This document shows positions 39,501 to 53,200 of a stretch of DNA of 64,000 nt, one piece after another. The notes under the pieces are model-generated. The model ran no database searches, had not been told where the DNA came from, and saw only the letters and a program-made list of their open reading frames with translations. Within the stretch, counting starts at the first letter, position 1, and each line of letters opens with the position of its first letter. A program made the translations under genes and the position numbers. The stretch is from Trichoplax adhaerens. Its lineage: Eukaryota > Placozoa > Uniplacotomia > Trichoplacea > Trichoplacidae. The DNA is taken from contig NW_002060946.1 in NCBI RefSeq assembly GCF_000150275.1, positions 1,388,202 to 1,452,201 of the forward strand. Reading direction: 5' to 3'.

Positions 39501-42500
39501 AATACTTTCCATCCTTCTTACCATCTACCTGCTTCTCTTGTGATTCTGGCTGAAATAAAGCTACTTGTGTCTTAGGTTGTCTTTTCCTGATATGTGTAGC
39601 TAGTTTTATTGGTGGTCTACGCTCAATTTTCAATTTTGCAGCATTTTCTTCCTTGCCTGATGATTTTGTCGCAGACTTTTCTAAAGTAGCAACTGCTTTC
39701 TTTATTTTTACGATATCTTTATAATTTTTGTTACGATCATCAGACGATTGTCGATCATCGAAATTTGATGACGAGGAACGAATTGGCTGATCTTCTAGTT
39801 CACTGCTCTCATCACCGCTCTTAAAATTAGATTTAAAATTAAACATGACACTCCGAGATTCTAATTTTTTCCCTTCTATACTTTTTAGTGGATGTTCCTT
39901 TAGGATTACAGGTAATCGATCAATGAGCTTGGTAACCGTAGCAGCTTCTTCTCTTATCTTATGCCTATTTTTGACGGCCGTCAAATGTAAATGTTTCGAT
40001 GTCTCTATCGCTAAATCATTTTGTTTCTGTTTGTAATTAAACTTTCTTCTTTTCGATCGTTTACGTCCTTTCTTATGAAGCAATTCTTCTTCAGCAGCAG
40101 CGGCATTTTTAAGTAGTTTATTATATATATTCCAAATTGTCATTTTAAATCCACGAGATGAAATGTTCACAGGATCTTTTTCTACGCCTCTTTTATGATA
40201 GGATCGACCTACACTGATAGCACTTTCAGTTGCTGCTTTATTTGCTACACTTATTGCTGTACTAGGGGCTGTACTTGTGACTGATTTAGCTTCGTCATTA
40301 CTATCACTGGAGTTTCCATCTAAGCTACCAGTGAGAGATATTCTACGTGCAATTAGTCGTTGTCGTTGTTTTAGCAATTTCATAAATTTACGACTTATAC
40401 CGGGTTGATTTTTAGTCCGACGAATAATTTTCTTCTTATTAGGTCGTCGAAAATGTCGTATTTTCCTAATGTCAGCTAAAAGTATCTCTTCAGCTGTCGT
40501 TATCTTACGCCTACCACAACTACATGGACACACATGATTATCAGCTAATTCTTTCTCTAACCACTGCTTTTGGTGATCATATCGGCGTCGTCTATATTCA
40601 TAATTTTGCATAAAATTGGAGCTGAGGCGTTCTACTTTATCGGCAGCTTTACTATAAAGCAAAGTGTTACAATTGTTTAAATCGTATCTTTCCCCCGAGC
40701 TATGACCAGAATCAATATCATCTTTTTGGTTTAAATCTTGATTTTGATCCATATAGACATTTTTAGAGAATTCTTCTTCAACGTATTTTTTCAAGTATTC
40801 AGTATTTTCTATGATTGCTGATAAGCTAATATTAACATCAGTCATGTCCTAGAGAAGTATTATTGAACTCTTATAATGAAAATATTTAATCTATAAATTT
40901 TTCAGTTGTCAAAATATTTGATACTTCAAGATTCCTTACTAGTAAAATAATAATGTACCGTAGCTTATCGCTTTTCTTTGAATGATACTTATACTTACAT
41001 CAAATTTGAGTTTATTAATTTTAACAGCCTGTCTGTTCTGAACAGAAAAATCATCTTGAAGTGGCGATTGCTTATCGTCAGTTGTTGAGTATAGATCCTA
41101 TATCATAAGAATTTTTCTAAGTTTCAACTAAGCTACTATAAATTAATCAATTGAAACTGTTAAATTGATATTAGCTAATTCCTCGAAGTTAAGATAGACA
41201 GTAGCATTTTTTATTGTAAGGATTTAAAAATAGAGAAAAGTGATCATCTTTGTGGATTTTTTCACTAATGGAGGTGGTTTATATGATATAGCATTGAACT
41301 TCACCTTAACGTTAGTGTTGTCCCTTTCGCGAGATTGACAATACTTGCAAAGTCCTTTTGGCTAAGATTAAAAATAATGGCCCAGCATTAGATTTACTAT
41401 TTTTATCTTTACACATTCGATACAGTCTTTATTACTTCAAAGCTATTTCATTATTTCGTATCCGTTACTCTATTCTATATATCTATGTATAATTAAAATC
41501 AATGTATGAGCATAAACATACAATATCTAACTTACGTGTATTTTCCTATCACGAACATCTGAAGACGATCTCAGTCTCTTCATATATGGTGGTGCTTGGA
41601 TCATATTGAAATATTGTGAATATACTTGATTTGATTCGTTTTGCTATGGTCGAACATAGTAAAGGTTAAATAAATTAATTATCTAAATGGCACCGAAGGA
41701 TATTATGGAGATTTCATTCTACGAGAAGTTGAATTAATTTTTGTAAAGTTAAAATTCTTACTCTAATTTGCAGTTATTGCAAACTGCATCTTGTAAATGT
41801 ACGGTAATCTTACCAGGAAAGCATGTTGTCCTTGTAATGAAGGTAGTTTATGCTTAAGTATTTGTAAGTAATACTTTTCACGCCAAAACCGAATGTTTTC
41901 GTAGAGATTTCTAACATTTCTGTTTTCATTTCTAGGGCTGTCATTATTAACAGACTGTTGTTCTAAATTATAATGTAGGTAATAGTTAGAATTGCGCAAC
42001 ACACACTACTTTACTTTTATTAAGAATATCGTGTATTTCTTACTATCGTGAAAAAATCAAAGCTACATGCTCAGTCAAACAGTACAAGAGTCCCTATATC
42101 AACGGCAGTCTACTATAAAGTTTTCTTTTAGACCATTCAATCTTGTTACGGATAACTGTCATCGTTGGTGCTGAATTTTATTTCAGATCACGTAGGTCTC
42201 AATACTAATATCTATGTTTAAGTACGGCGTATTTAAATATAAATATACTATTCTTAATAATTTCGACCTTAAAAATCTTTTCAAGCGCTCAGATGAGTAT
42301 CTGCTCGAGCGTTTGAAAGCTTACTACTGTACTTCAAAGTTAACGTACTATGTTCTGTATAGGTATATTTCAGAATTGATGAAATAATTATTCAATTTGA
42401 TGCAGTAGCTAGTGAATAATAGTTTTAACATAAAAAAATCTCTCTTTACCTTAATTGTTCTTGTACAATCAACTAGGGTTTTAATTTATGTTACCAAATC

Positions 42501-43542
42501 TAGTATTTACCGTACTTTCTCGAGCATAGAACTGATTTATTAGATGATATTGCAGCGAAAGTATTCGCTTCCAATAAAAAGTATTTATTTAGTACTATAC
42601 AGTACGGTTGTTAGTAAATAATTATTCTTAAATTTAGATCATTCTATTACTTTGATACACACTAAGTGAATAAAGCACTCTCAGTTATGCCAATAGGTCT
42701 AGCTTTGAAAAGTTTGAATGCTTAACTGTTCCTATTAAGCTAGAATGCCCTCGTGTGTACGAGTATTTCGATCATGGATAGAGTCAATCTTTTTCGTCCT
42801 TTTATCAAATGTATCCGTTTTATAGCGGTTTAGATATAAACACATCAGTAAGCAGGATGTCTCTAAATACTACTATGTAAGTAAATTGCGTTGAAAACGA
42901 CCCATAAATTATAATTTAAAAATCCAGTATTGCTATGATTAGTCAATTCATCCATTTAGTTAATTTAATACGATGCATTTCAAATTTATAAAGCCGTATC
43001 TTAGCAACCGCATGGGAATAACTGGATAGCAAAATGATAAAATGTAGGGTAATAGCTGAATTGAAATGGCCGTAATATGAGTAAATAAAATGATTAACAA
43101 ATATTGAGTAATTCAACTTTAAAGTACTTCATGTCCAATATCAAATCTAAATACCAAGTTAAACTAGCTAATAAGTAAATATTAATATGAATCATTTTTC
43201 AGAATAAGAAAACACTTGCCATGAATGTTTGGAAATTTTGCTGATGTTAATGTTATTGGTGGATTGCGATCTCGTGCATCTGTAGCTTAAAATAGTATAT
43301 CAAATATTGAAGTGAGAGATGAGAGACAATTATTGAATCTGTATTATAATGTGAAATTTAAGCCCTGTGAAAGGTACAACACTTCAAACCATTACTTAAT
43401 TACCGTTGATTCTTGGGAATGTAGTCAGTGTAGGAGATGGAGGAGAACTTTGAAAACGGATATGTTCACTTGACTTAGAAGGCAGTGGAGGTAGTTTAAC
43501 ATTTATGTCCTCACGCTTGCTACGATATAATGTTTGGTGCAT
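33557..43542 (-). CDS. Large charged protein with C-terminal EF-hand-like repeats (unrecognised)
   Basis: I do not recognise this family. Minus-strand exons: 43542-43404, 43285-43220, 41962-41814, 41643-41536, 41097-40999, 40848-39255, 38716-37685, 37470-36689, 36562-36480, 36327-36189, 36098-35783, 35671-35533, 35327-35287, 35137-35022, 34896-34822, 34655-34570, 34430-34343, 34257-34117, 33913-33557. Phases agree throughout; 5550 nt, 1849 aa. Residues 1-190 are Pro/Ser-rich; about 190-1060 are very Lys/Arg- and Ser-rich with basic helical stretches such as AEERRRRKLQAAKER; 1060-1500 are acidic and Ser-rich. From about 1560 to the end there are calmodulin-like units: a canonical loop D-R-D-E-D-G-Y-I, helices such as TIGSALKMIPTL, and a second loop N-N-D-D-N-G-Y-Y-I. 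The end is an acidic SSSEDDNDEDD tail. No signal or membrane segment, so cytoplasmic or nuclear. Intron 2 uses a GC donor. Uncertain points: the acceptor at 36327, whether a stop at 35529 is used instead of the GTAATT donor, and extra exons in 41963-43219. Confidence 0.72.
41963..43219 (-). other. Intron 2 of the EF-hand gene (GC donor)
   Basis: About 1.26 kb. The donor reads CATG/GCAAGT (43219-43214 on the minus strand), a GC-AG intron, and the acceptor is AATTTAG at 41963. A further exon could be hidden, but none was identified. Confidence 0.5.
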
Positions 43543-46266
43543 TATGTCCGATCTAACTTAATTTCAAAGGTTAATAACGTAAGAGCATTCTTATTTTTCG
43601 AGAAAATTGAAAGTTTGAACGAATTCCAAGTGGGCAAAATAATAACATAACAAAGTTTCTTCCTATTTTATGTAGTTAAAATTTCACTGTACTTACATTA
43701 TATGTAGTAGCCCTTAAGTTATCAGGCTAGAATTGCAATAGTTACCATATCGTTTTTAAGAAATATTTGAGATTAATTTCTTAACAATGACCTTTAACAA
43801 ATCGGAGTTTAGATATCCTAGCAATCACGCCAAAACATTGACAAGCTAGAAACGGTATCATACCTGATAAAAATCAGTTCCAAAATTGCCACTATCGATA
43901 ATTATGGGTAAAACTTATAACTGTAGTTACGATACTAATTTTCGTTTCATCTCCTAAGTAGTATCTTTATATTGATCCAAGAAATGCTAATGTCGTGGTA
44001 ATAAATGGTAGGAAACTTTATTGGTATTCTACGTCAAAACAACAGCGCACAAAGCCATATTCTGCATTGTTTGAGGACTATGGGCAAAAATCATACGAAT
44101 TATTAATATCTATTGTTGAAGAGTACAATTATTTCTGTTCTGTCCACCTGCGATTTGAATGTAATAATGTGTGGAGACTAGTTATTAAGAAAGGTATAAA
44201 ACAATTTTGTATAACAAAATTAAATAAACTAATTCATTTTCTATGAGGGTGTTTAGAAGAATTGATAGTAGTGGTTATAGATTATATAGCGTAGTAATTA
44301 TTATGCTTGCATCGATAACTTTTATCGCGATTATTGTCGTATATTAATATAAGGAAATGACGCTGGGATGGCTTGATTAATGCTATAATATGATGATGTA
44401 ATTACAAGCACATGATACATAGACAGAATCGCAAAGCTTTATATTACCAAATGACTAATTGATTACCGTGGTATACATGTACATTATTGATTTCTGACTC
44501 TAGGCAACAAAGTAAATCTATTGAATATAATTTTAAGGATAAATTGTTCGCTTAGCTACTATTGTTAGAACGTACCGTGATGACAATAGGTATTCACTAA
44601 AAATGTTTTTAATTTAATACCGACAACAGTAATCACGCTAATATCGCAATTGTGCAGCACTTAGTGAATCTCATTGTTATTAGTTAACGGAAAAGATTTT
44701 ATTTTTAGTTGTGCGCAAAGTACATTTAATTGTATAGTCTTACTGGCTGATTGTATTAACGCATCCCTTTATCGTTCTACTAACACCTATACTTGTATAG
44801 TCTATTAATATAACGATTAAAAGCTAAATACTCAATACCATCATGGATAAAAATAATATCAGGATGAAATTTCATGGCATATTCATTGACAAATTTAGGG
44901 CTACTTTGATCAATGTTTTGAAGACGTTCAATTTCGTCAAGCCTTAAGAGGCTATTCAGAGGATATACGTAAAATAATGTGTTGGTACGAATGCTTACTT
45001 TCATTACGTATTCATTTCAAGCGCCTGCAGATCAATACATACCGTAAATATTTTTGACTGTAGAATGTTATTACGCTTGACCTGTAATGGTGGGACCGAT
45101 GTCTTGATATAGTATATGTATAATTATCGTGGCCGAAAGGGGCTAGTAACGAAACATGTTTGTATTTACGAACGAGTCTATTATGAAATTAAGTCAATTA
45201 GGATGGAAATGTTATTAATTGCTCGTATCTAGTACTTGTCAATGCAAACTGATTTGTTCGGTGATAGCGATGTTCGCTTTAAGTATTTGTAATTTTTTTT
45301 ATAACTATTATAAGGTCGTTAAGAATGAGTAATTCCTATGCTACTTTTGAGATAGTTGTATCATTAAAATGTCTGTAGTGTTTTTAATGCTTTAATTGAT
45401 GACTTTGTCTGTTGTCTACGAGTAAAGTCATATCCAAGAGACACCTGAGATATGCAAATATACATACTGTACTTGATTCTAATATAGCAACGAATACGTC
45501 TATGCGTACATGTAGTAACTTACTATAGGGGAGTTTTTGATACTCGTACGTATTATGGCATTTTAGATGTTCTGCTCATAAGTTTGTGTTATTGATCGAG
45601 TAAAGCCGCAGCAAGAATAAGTATACCTATATTAGTAAACTTTTACCGCATTTATTTCTTGAAAATGAGGGAAATTATGACGCGATATTATTGCCACTTT
45701 AGAGTTTACGTGTAGTGGCCTCAATATTTGGTAATATTACATAACGTTGCCTACAACAACAATCATGTTTGAGTTGGGTCATCGAGTGACAAAATAGGCT
45801 ATTAGTAAGAACCATTTTTAATTTCGATATTTATCTTCAGCTTGGCTATCTGTTTGATTTTGTTATAAGAATGTCTTCTCTTGAAAGTTCCAGTCTAGAT
45901 CGTATATTCTAGCAGGGTACGATGTTGGCTATTGGAATTTTCTTTGAATGATGACCTTAGCTGTATCGTCTATGTTCTCGTTATAGTCTGTTTTGAAAAG
46001 CTGCTGCATGACCGTATGGTCTGACCATACTGTCCAGTACTGTATGCTAGAATTTCTTTCAAATTTGTTGCCTGTAGGAAGACTGCAGCTGGCTAGAACA
46101 TTAGCCGCTATTAACACGAGCACCGTATCGATTTAAAATTACGTAATACGAGATTGCTAAAGTACTCTTTGCTCTGGAGACATTAAACCCTTGAATTCAT
46201 CAAGCCCCGGTTCTCCATCCAATTCCATTGTTGATTTACTGCTTATGTTGCATATTATACATTGCT
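43543..46266. other. Intergenic, EF-hand gene 5' flank
   Basis: AT-rich DNA upstream of the EF-hand gene. Small frames at 43995-44246 (plus, 83 codons) and 44780-45004 (minus, 74 codons) show no recognisable motif or splice context. I treat them as chance. Confidence 0.45.
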
Positions 46267-46683
46267 CAATGACGCATTTAGTCCAATCAACCATTACTAT
46301 GAATGCATGCCATCTTACAGCATTGCTTAGCATTAATTTTGTCATGCAGATGCAATCCAGCTGCGATAGACCAAAGCTCCTTCTGCAGTGAGCTGCGATG
46401 GCCTAAGACCGCCAGTTCACCTTAGCATCCCTGCTTGAATCTTTATCAACCGCAATAATAAGACAGATGGTCTACAATGACGCATTTAGTCCAATCAACC
46501 ATTGCTATGAATGCATGCCATCTTACAGCATTGCTTAGCATTAATTTTGTCATGCAGATGCAATCCAGCTGAAATAGATCAAAGCTCCTTCTGCAGTGAG
46601 CTGCGATGGCCTAAGACCGCCAGTTCACCTTAGCATCCCTTGTTGAGTCTTTATCAACCGCAATAATAAGACAGATGGTCTAC
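46267..46683. repeat. Tandem direct duplication, unit about 208 bp
   Basis: Two nearly identical copies, 46267-46474 and 46475-46683. Both begin CAATGACGCATTTAGTCC and end ACAGATGGTCTA. Differences are a few single bases (for example CATTACTATG versus CATTGCTATG, CTGCGATAG versus CTGAAATAG). Less AT-rich than the surroundings. No credible ORF. Confidence 0.85.
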
Positions 46684-46862
46684 CATGGTCTCCAGTACTA
46701 TGACGTAACCATGACACTCGTGTCTAATACACGAGTTCGATTTGGAGTGTATTGACTGTCGATTGTTTTTCCACTGTCCTCCTGACAGGTGAAAGAAAAA
46801 AAAAATGCATGTTTGACTGGCAGTATTGTGCGCGGTACAGCACTGCGAATGCTGTACTGTAC

Positions 46863-47130
46863 CTAGACCTGTTTGGCGTGCTTGTGCCAGCTGACGCTTG
46901 TGGTTTACAAAGTGACCCTAGGTTTGCCTCTGACTTTACTACGGGTGACGGTGTGGACTTGAGCCTCTTTAGTGTGAGCTGCATGTATAGTACGATCTAG
47001 ACCTGTTTGGCGTGCTTGTGCCAGCTGACGCTAGTGGTTTACAAAGTGACCCTAGGTTTGCCTCTGACTTTACTACGGGTGACGGTGTTGACTTGAGCCT
47101 CTTTAGTGTGAGCTGCATGTGTAGTACGAT
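46863..47130. repeat. Tandem direct duplication, unit 134 bp
   Basis: Copies 46863-46996 and 46997-47130 both start CTAGACCTGTTTGGCGTGC and end AGTACGAT, with only a few differences in 134 bp. Clearly more GC-rich than the neighbouring DNA. Overlapping open frames on both strands here (46752-47000 plus, 46724-46984 minus) are probably by-products of that composition. The block ends 75 bp before the earliest possible TBC1D30 start. Confidence 0.88.
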
Positions 47131-47204
47131 CGTCTTATACTACGCGCATAGGCTAAGTCAGTGCAGGCGTTTTCTAACCTAACGTATATGCTGATTAGCA
47201 CTGT

Positions 47205-50200
47205 ATGATACAGTATACTATGACAATGACGTCCGTGTTACCGACGTACTGTAACGACATGGGTAGGACACCAACCCCCATCATAACCCCCCCCCCCATA
47301 GACCCCGGTGGAACGGCACGGCACAGTCTCGACATCAATGGAATTGAATTCAATATGGCCAACGATGAGAATGATGTTAATCAATTGATATTCGATTTCG
47401 ATGAAACTTTATTAACCAATAGCTTAACGGATAGTTCTAGCGCAAGTTTAAGTGTTAAAGATTGTGAATCAACTTTGCTCTATCATCACGACGATGATGA
47501 TAGCGAATTAAGTGAAGAAGATGAAGACGATGAACAACAGTGGCGCTTGGATAACATTGGTTCAATTTCCGGTGAACTAAGTAGTAGTCATAACGCTGCT
47601 ACCAATAGTTTCAATCAAAAAGTCTCCATTGTCGATAGTTTACTATGTGAAATTTATAACAAGAAAGTTGGCCAAGGAGATGATCTAAATGGTCGTGATA
47701 GTTTATTAGCCAGCCATTCTGATCATGTTCGTGTAGGAAGAACAACTTCATTCCTTGGAGACGCTAAATTGACCGAAGAAATTTTAAAAACTAAAGGTAA
47801 GCCAACAACAATACGTCAATAAACTCCAACAGCGATCATACAGTCTATACGATCTGATTCTTCTGCCATGTCTTGACTTCCATTGGGATATTTGGCTTGG
47901 ATCAATGTTGAAAATTCACTAGTAGATGATGTGTACTTTACAACTAAATAGATGGGACATACTGTACAATTCGTCAACTAGTCGCATATGTGATGATAGC
48001 TAGAAATAACTGGGCCTCCACCACAACATACACAATGGACAAGAATCATTTCATATTGAATATCGTATCTAATTCAATTTGACATAAAGAAGTGGAAGTT
48101 TAAACATGAGTCTGTCAAGAATTACTCTTTTTATTTTTACTATATACTATTAGGGAGGGAAAGGAGTTGTTTCTATTATTATAATTGCACATTGTGATAA
48201 CATAACTTCATCACCAAGGAAATCAAGTCATGGTACTAGAAAGTTTCCCAATCTCATCCAATAGACCGTAAGATCATCATCAACTTCATCAATACTGTAT
48301 ACTACAATAATTTACCAAAGCAGTTTGGATAGTTAAATACTTACAAACAACTAGCTTATGGAATACAAAATTTGCTACTGTAGAATAAGGACCTAATACG
48401 AGTCGTTGAACTGTACAAAGAATTGAATTTATTGTGGCCCATTCCCAAGTTTATTGGCAAGGTTGAAAATATCCATTTTTCACCTCTCTACTGTATAATA
48501 AAGCAGAATGTCTTCCAATTGAATAGATTTCAGGATTGATGAATCTTATGTCATGCTGTACGATTTTGATCGTATAGTGTATGTGTAAATATGTTAGGAT
48601 TGATTTATCTTCCTTAGCGGCCAAATCACTTAAATGGCTTTCACACAACATCCGGTTGTATCTTTGAAATTCATTTTTTGCCATACCATTCGCTTAGGTA
48701 TTCAAGTATTACAAGCGACGGTGAAAGAGTTACAAGCAAGAACTACTCAGATATCTTCTCGGCTAATTAAAGAATTGAAAAGACGCGATCGTCGAAAAAC
48801 TCGACTGAACTTAAATTGCGATCTATTAACTGCGATTATTCAAGCGTGTTCTCTTAAAAGGCGTAAGTAAATCGAGGATATTCTGACGATATGATTATTG
48901 CGGCACAGTCTTAGTTTATCTATTTAGAATACATTTTAATTAGTATTTCGAAAATGATGATCTGTACGTATGTTGAGAAAGATTATATTATTCTTCGTTT
49001 GGAAAGTACAACTTATGTTATTGGTGTAGTTTAGAGCTAGAAGTTTGAAGGAGTAGCTATCAATCGCTTCTTAGCTTCTCTCGTGATATATTTTCAATTT
49101 ACGACGCATTTAGAGATGCTGACATGTACTAACGTTGTGTCCATGTCTATTCTTAACATCTTGATCGTATTGATTGTTTGTTGACATGCATCAGCCAGCG
49201 TACATAATTTATATTGAACAGTTGGCCCTACCCATGAAATCAGCAATACTGCCTGCATGCTTTTAAGAGACATTTCATCTGTCTATTTCCACTATATTCA
49301 ATGTTTGATACTATATGCAATTAAGGTGATACAGTTACATACAATCTGATGGGTTTTAAGTATTTAGAATAGATTCCCTTAGTCATTGTCATAGTTTACT
49401 TAATTATTCATTCAGTTTTATGCTTCATAAAATCGCTCGCTATGTGATTAGCCGTAATATAAGACGGAATAGAACGGATGAGAATTTGATGAAATTGTCC
49501 ATCATACTGCTGGATTCGAAAGATTACATAACTGATTTAAAATGATCTACTAATGGTACAAGATAAATTATTTTCTCTTGGGCTTAAATGTTTTTGTTTT
49601 GACTCTTTTGGCGAAGTGAAATAGGCAAAGTTCTATTATGTAGTGTTTTCGTTTTTACCTTAATTTATTTGAATTCCTGACAAGTCATGACGTAAATCTA
49701 ATTAGATTCCTTTCCGTAAATGAAATATCTTGAGCTAATCAAGTCTTGTCGTTAATAACGTTATATCAATAATAAATTTATGCAAGTCTTACCGTTAACC
49801 CTTGCTAAGCGATCAAGGGCTAACTTTAATTTGATATTTCGATCGATAGGCATTAGTGACTATTGATTAGACCAAAAATCATTCAATGGAGCCAGTTTGT
49901 ATGATATCAAAATTCATCAACTAGGCGTTCTGCTTAGATATCCGTCATGTTTATCCACATAAGCCTTTCATAATATTATTATAACGATCCCTTGTGATTT
50001 GGGTACAACATCGTGCATAAATTGCGATAGAAATTTAAATTACGGACGCGTAAATATTGCACGTTAACAAAAGTGAAAAGTCCTATGTACAGTTATGTAC
50101 ATTTTACATTAAAATCTTTCTTGTGACTTGTACAACGTAGTAATACAGCCTCGTAAATAAAGTAAGGCAATCGATTTTGGGATGCCAGATTGCAAGTCTG

Positions 50201-53200
50201 TAAATACATCATGATAACGTTAATTTATTAGCCCTAATTAATCTCGAACATATACTAAATACTATCGTAACATAGATCCGAACCCAACGTGATAAAACTT
50301 TTCTTTGCAGGTAATCGACTCATGTCTTGTCGATATCCGGCATAAAAATACCAATGAACAGCTGATCAATTCAAGTTTATCATGTGATAGTAATCTACTG
50401 TATGACTAATAGATTTTATCTTGTTGTAATGAGACTAATAATTTCAGCTAGCATCAGCAGTTTTATAGCACAATTTAAGACTGTAAGGCATTTAAAGTTG
50501 TTGGTTACTTTAAAAATCAGAATAATTTCATTTTCAAGGTATGCTATGACCTGATTTCGTACTGTTTGAAGTGGTAATCATAATTACTCATTGTAGCATA
50601 TGATAAGCATGTAAAGTAATTCACTCACATGCACAATATACCACGAAACAATATGCTTTAGGTCATTAGCTAATTTCATCAAAATCGTCTTGCTCTCGAA
50701 ATTGCCGCCATTTAATATTTCAGTGCTAAAAATTTTTTACTTGTCTTTTTGTAGAGAGTGCAGAGTACACATTTCTTACTTATCGATTAATTTATGCAGC
50801 ATCTTATTGAACCATAATGTTATTGGAAAGTTGCAGACATTCTCATACATGTTTAATAGAACTGCTAGATACTGTATGTGAATCTATCAAGTATTAACAT
50901 ACAGTATTTATTGTGCTACAGTATATCGCATTAAAGCACAGAAACTGTGCTACCTTTGACTATCGGCCGTTTGCTAACATTTGGATCGTAGTCTTGGAAT
51001 TTAATACGAAGTGCTTAAGTTATATGTGGTCTTAATAAGAATCTTGTAATATTAACTATACATTGTATAGATATCACACAGGAGGTTAAACGTTTTGACT
51101 TTCCCCGAAAATGAAGGATAAAAGAATAATATAATTTACCCTTCTGTTCCTGAAAATGAGGATAAAAAGAATTAACATAATTACCTATCTTTTCCAGAAA
51201 ATGAAGGATAAAAGACTAACATAATTATACTTGTCTATTCAATGATCAAGATATCATATACGATATAGAAGATAATAACTTAATATTGACATTATTGATG
51301 CAATAAGTGCATGATTTTATACAGGATTTCATCATTGTTTTCGAACAGCATACTGTGAACAGTTAGAGGATTGCACTTTTATCACAGTGTCTCTTTTAGC
51401 ATTATACTGTATAACCTTTTTAGGAATATAAAAGTAAATAGTGCTAAACTAAGAGGTCAATGGTCCCCGAAATGAAGGTTAAGGTCCTTTAGACAATTGA
51501 CGTCACCGTTTATTTGAGATATTGTAGCTATAAATGCCTTGTGTGGGCTTCAATTTACATTCTATCGCTGATAGCCAATCTTATTCCATCGCTTCCTGAA
51601 ATACATTGTCTATCATTAAATGTAAAAAATGGAGAATGCCACCTGTTTACTTTTACCTAAATTTTACAATAAATGCCATGGCGCTATCTATATGTTTAAA
51701 GTGGTGCAAATGTCCTACTTATGTCTTAGTCGTACCAACTTTAAACAGTAATTAAAAATTTGCGCTGTTAGCCAATTATATCGCTATACCCTCTAGGGCC
51801 TACTTATCTTATTACAGTAAGCTACTAATTTGCATGTTATGTGCGGTATATAATGCCTGTTATACAGAGACGACGCAATATTTTGTGTCATATTACTTGG
51901 AGAAATAGTTCAGAATTGATAAAGATTTTATACCTTACATTTCTTACCGTTGCACTTGCATTTGTTAGTATTATACCATTCCGACTTGTACTTTGTGCTT
52001 CATGCCTCTAATACGTAAATTTTCGTTACGACGACGTAAAGGTGAGGATACCCAGTTGAAATTTATACTCAATCCCGCTCGGGGTAAAGATGGCTTTCGA
52101 CAGGTAAATTATCTTTGCAATGCTATTAAATATAGCTTACAAGTCGACTAGCAGTTCTGACTAGAGTTGTTGCGTTATTTTTCCTGTCTAAATTTTATTA
52201 ATTTATTGCTTTACATTTTTTTACTATTCCTGCTTCTATCTTGGAATCTTTGCTGCATCATTGGATCTTTTATGCTTGCGACTTTTACGAAGTGGGTAGA
52301 AAGCTGTAAAGCTCTCGTACGACTGCCTAATAGCATTCCAACAGAGTGGAGAAAAAAGGTATACATTTTAGGATAGAACAATTGGGACTTTGTATGTTGA
52401 TACTCTTTTAAATTTTAATTTCTGTGCATAAAAACATCTTTTTAATCGCCTTACGGTAAATTTTATCGTTAACTACTAGCTTTGGCTTAGATTAGCTGAA
52501 AGCAAACTGACTGGTCATAAATGGGGCCATATAGCAAAATTTGCATTCAATGAAAAGAGCAATCGAGATGATGATAAGCTTGGGCTACAAATTGTGAAGG
52601 TTATTTATTACCTTTCATAGCTTACGTTTGATTTTGGCGATACTGCTATATTCACTGTTTTAATTCTGTGCTATACAATGGTACTAATATGTGATATGAT
52701 ATCCTTCACTCAGGACCTGCATAGAACTGGCTATAGCAAGTTCTGTGATAAAAATAGGCCGGAAAATAGAGCGGCTTTAAAAAGGGTATTACTCGGTTAT
52801 GCACGATGGAACAAAGCTGTTGGCTATTGCCAAGGATTTAATGTCATTGCAGCGCTAATACTAGATGTATTTGAGGGAAATGAGGAACAAGCCTTGAAGG
52901 TAATGAAAAAAAATATCTTGCTGCATTAAATGCTAATTGTATGGTTACAGTGCATACAGTTAATACTTATATAATAAGAAATCTAAGACGATCAAGTTTA
53001 CGCCATTGACATCGCGGTTTGGTAAATTGTTTTCATGTTTCTCGAAAAATATGTCATTGTATATCTTGCTAACATTTCTTGGAACTAAATGTCAATTTTT
53101 CATAAATTCGCTGCCCCTTAGCTTGAGTAAACAAAATAAGTTGTTATACAGTATTATCGATTTATTAAGATTTTATGCAAAACTGCTTTTATTTACTTAC

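Noticed and set aside
43995..44246. 83-codon plus-strand frame
   Set aside because: No recognisable motif, splice site or signal; consistent with a chance frame.
46724..47000. Overlapping frames on both strands (82-86 codons) in the duplicated block
   Set aside because: They arise from tandem duplication and lower AT content; no motif, and the frames are not kept in the second copy.
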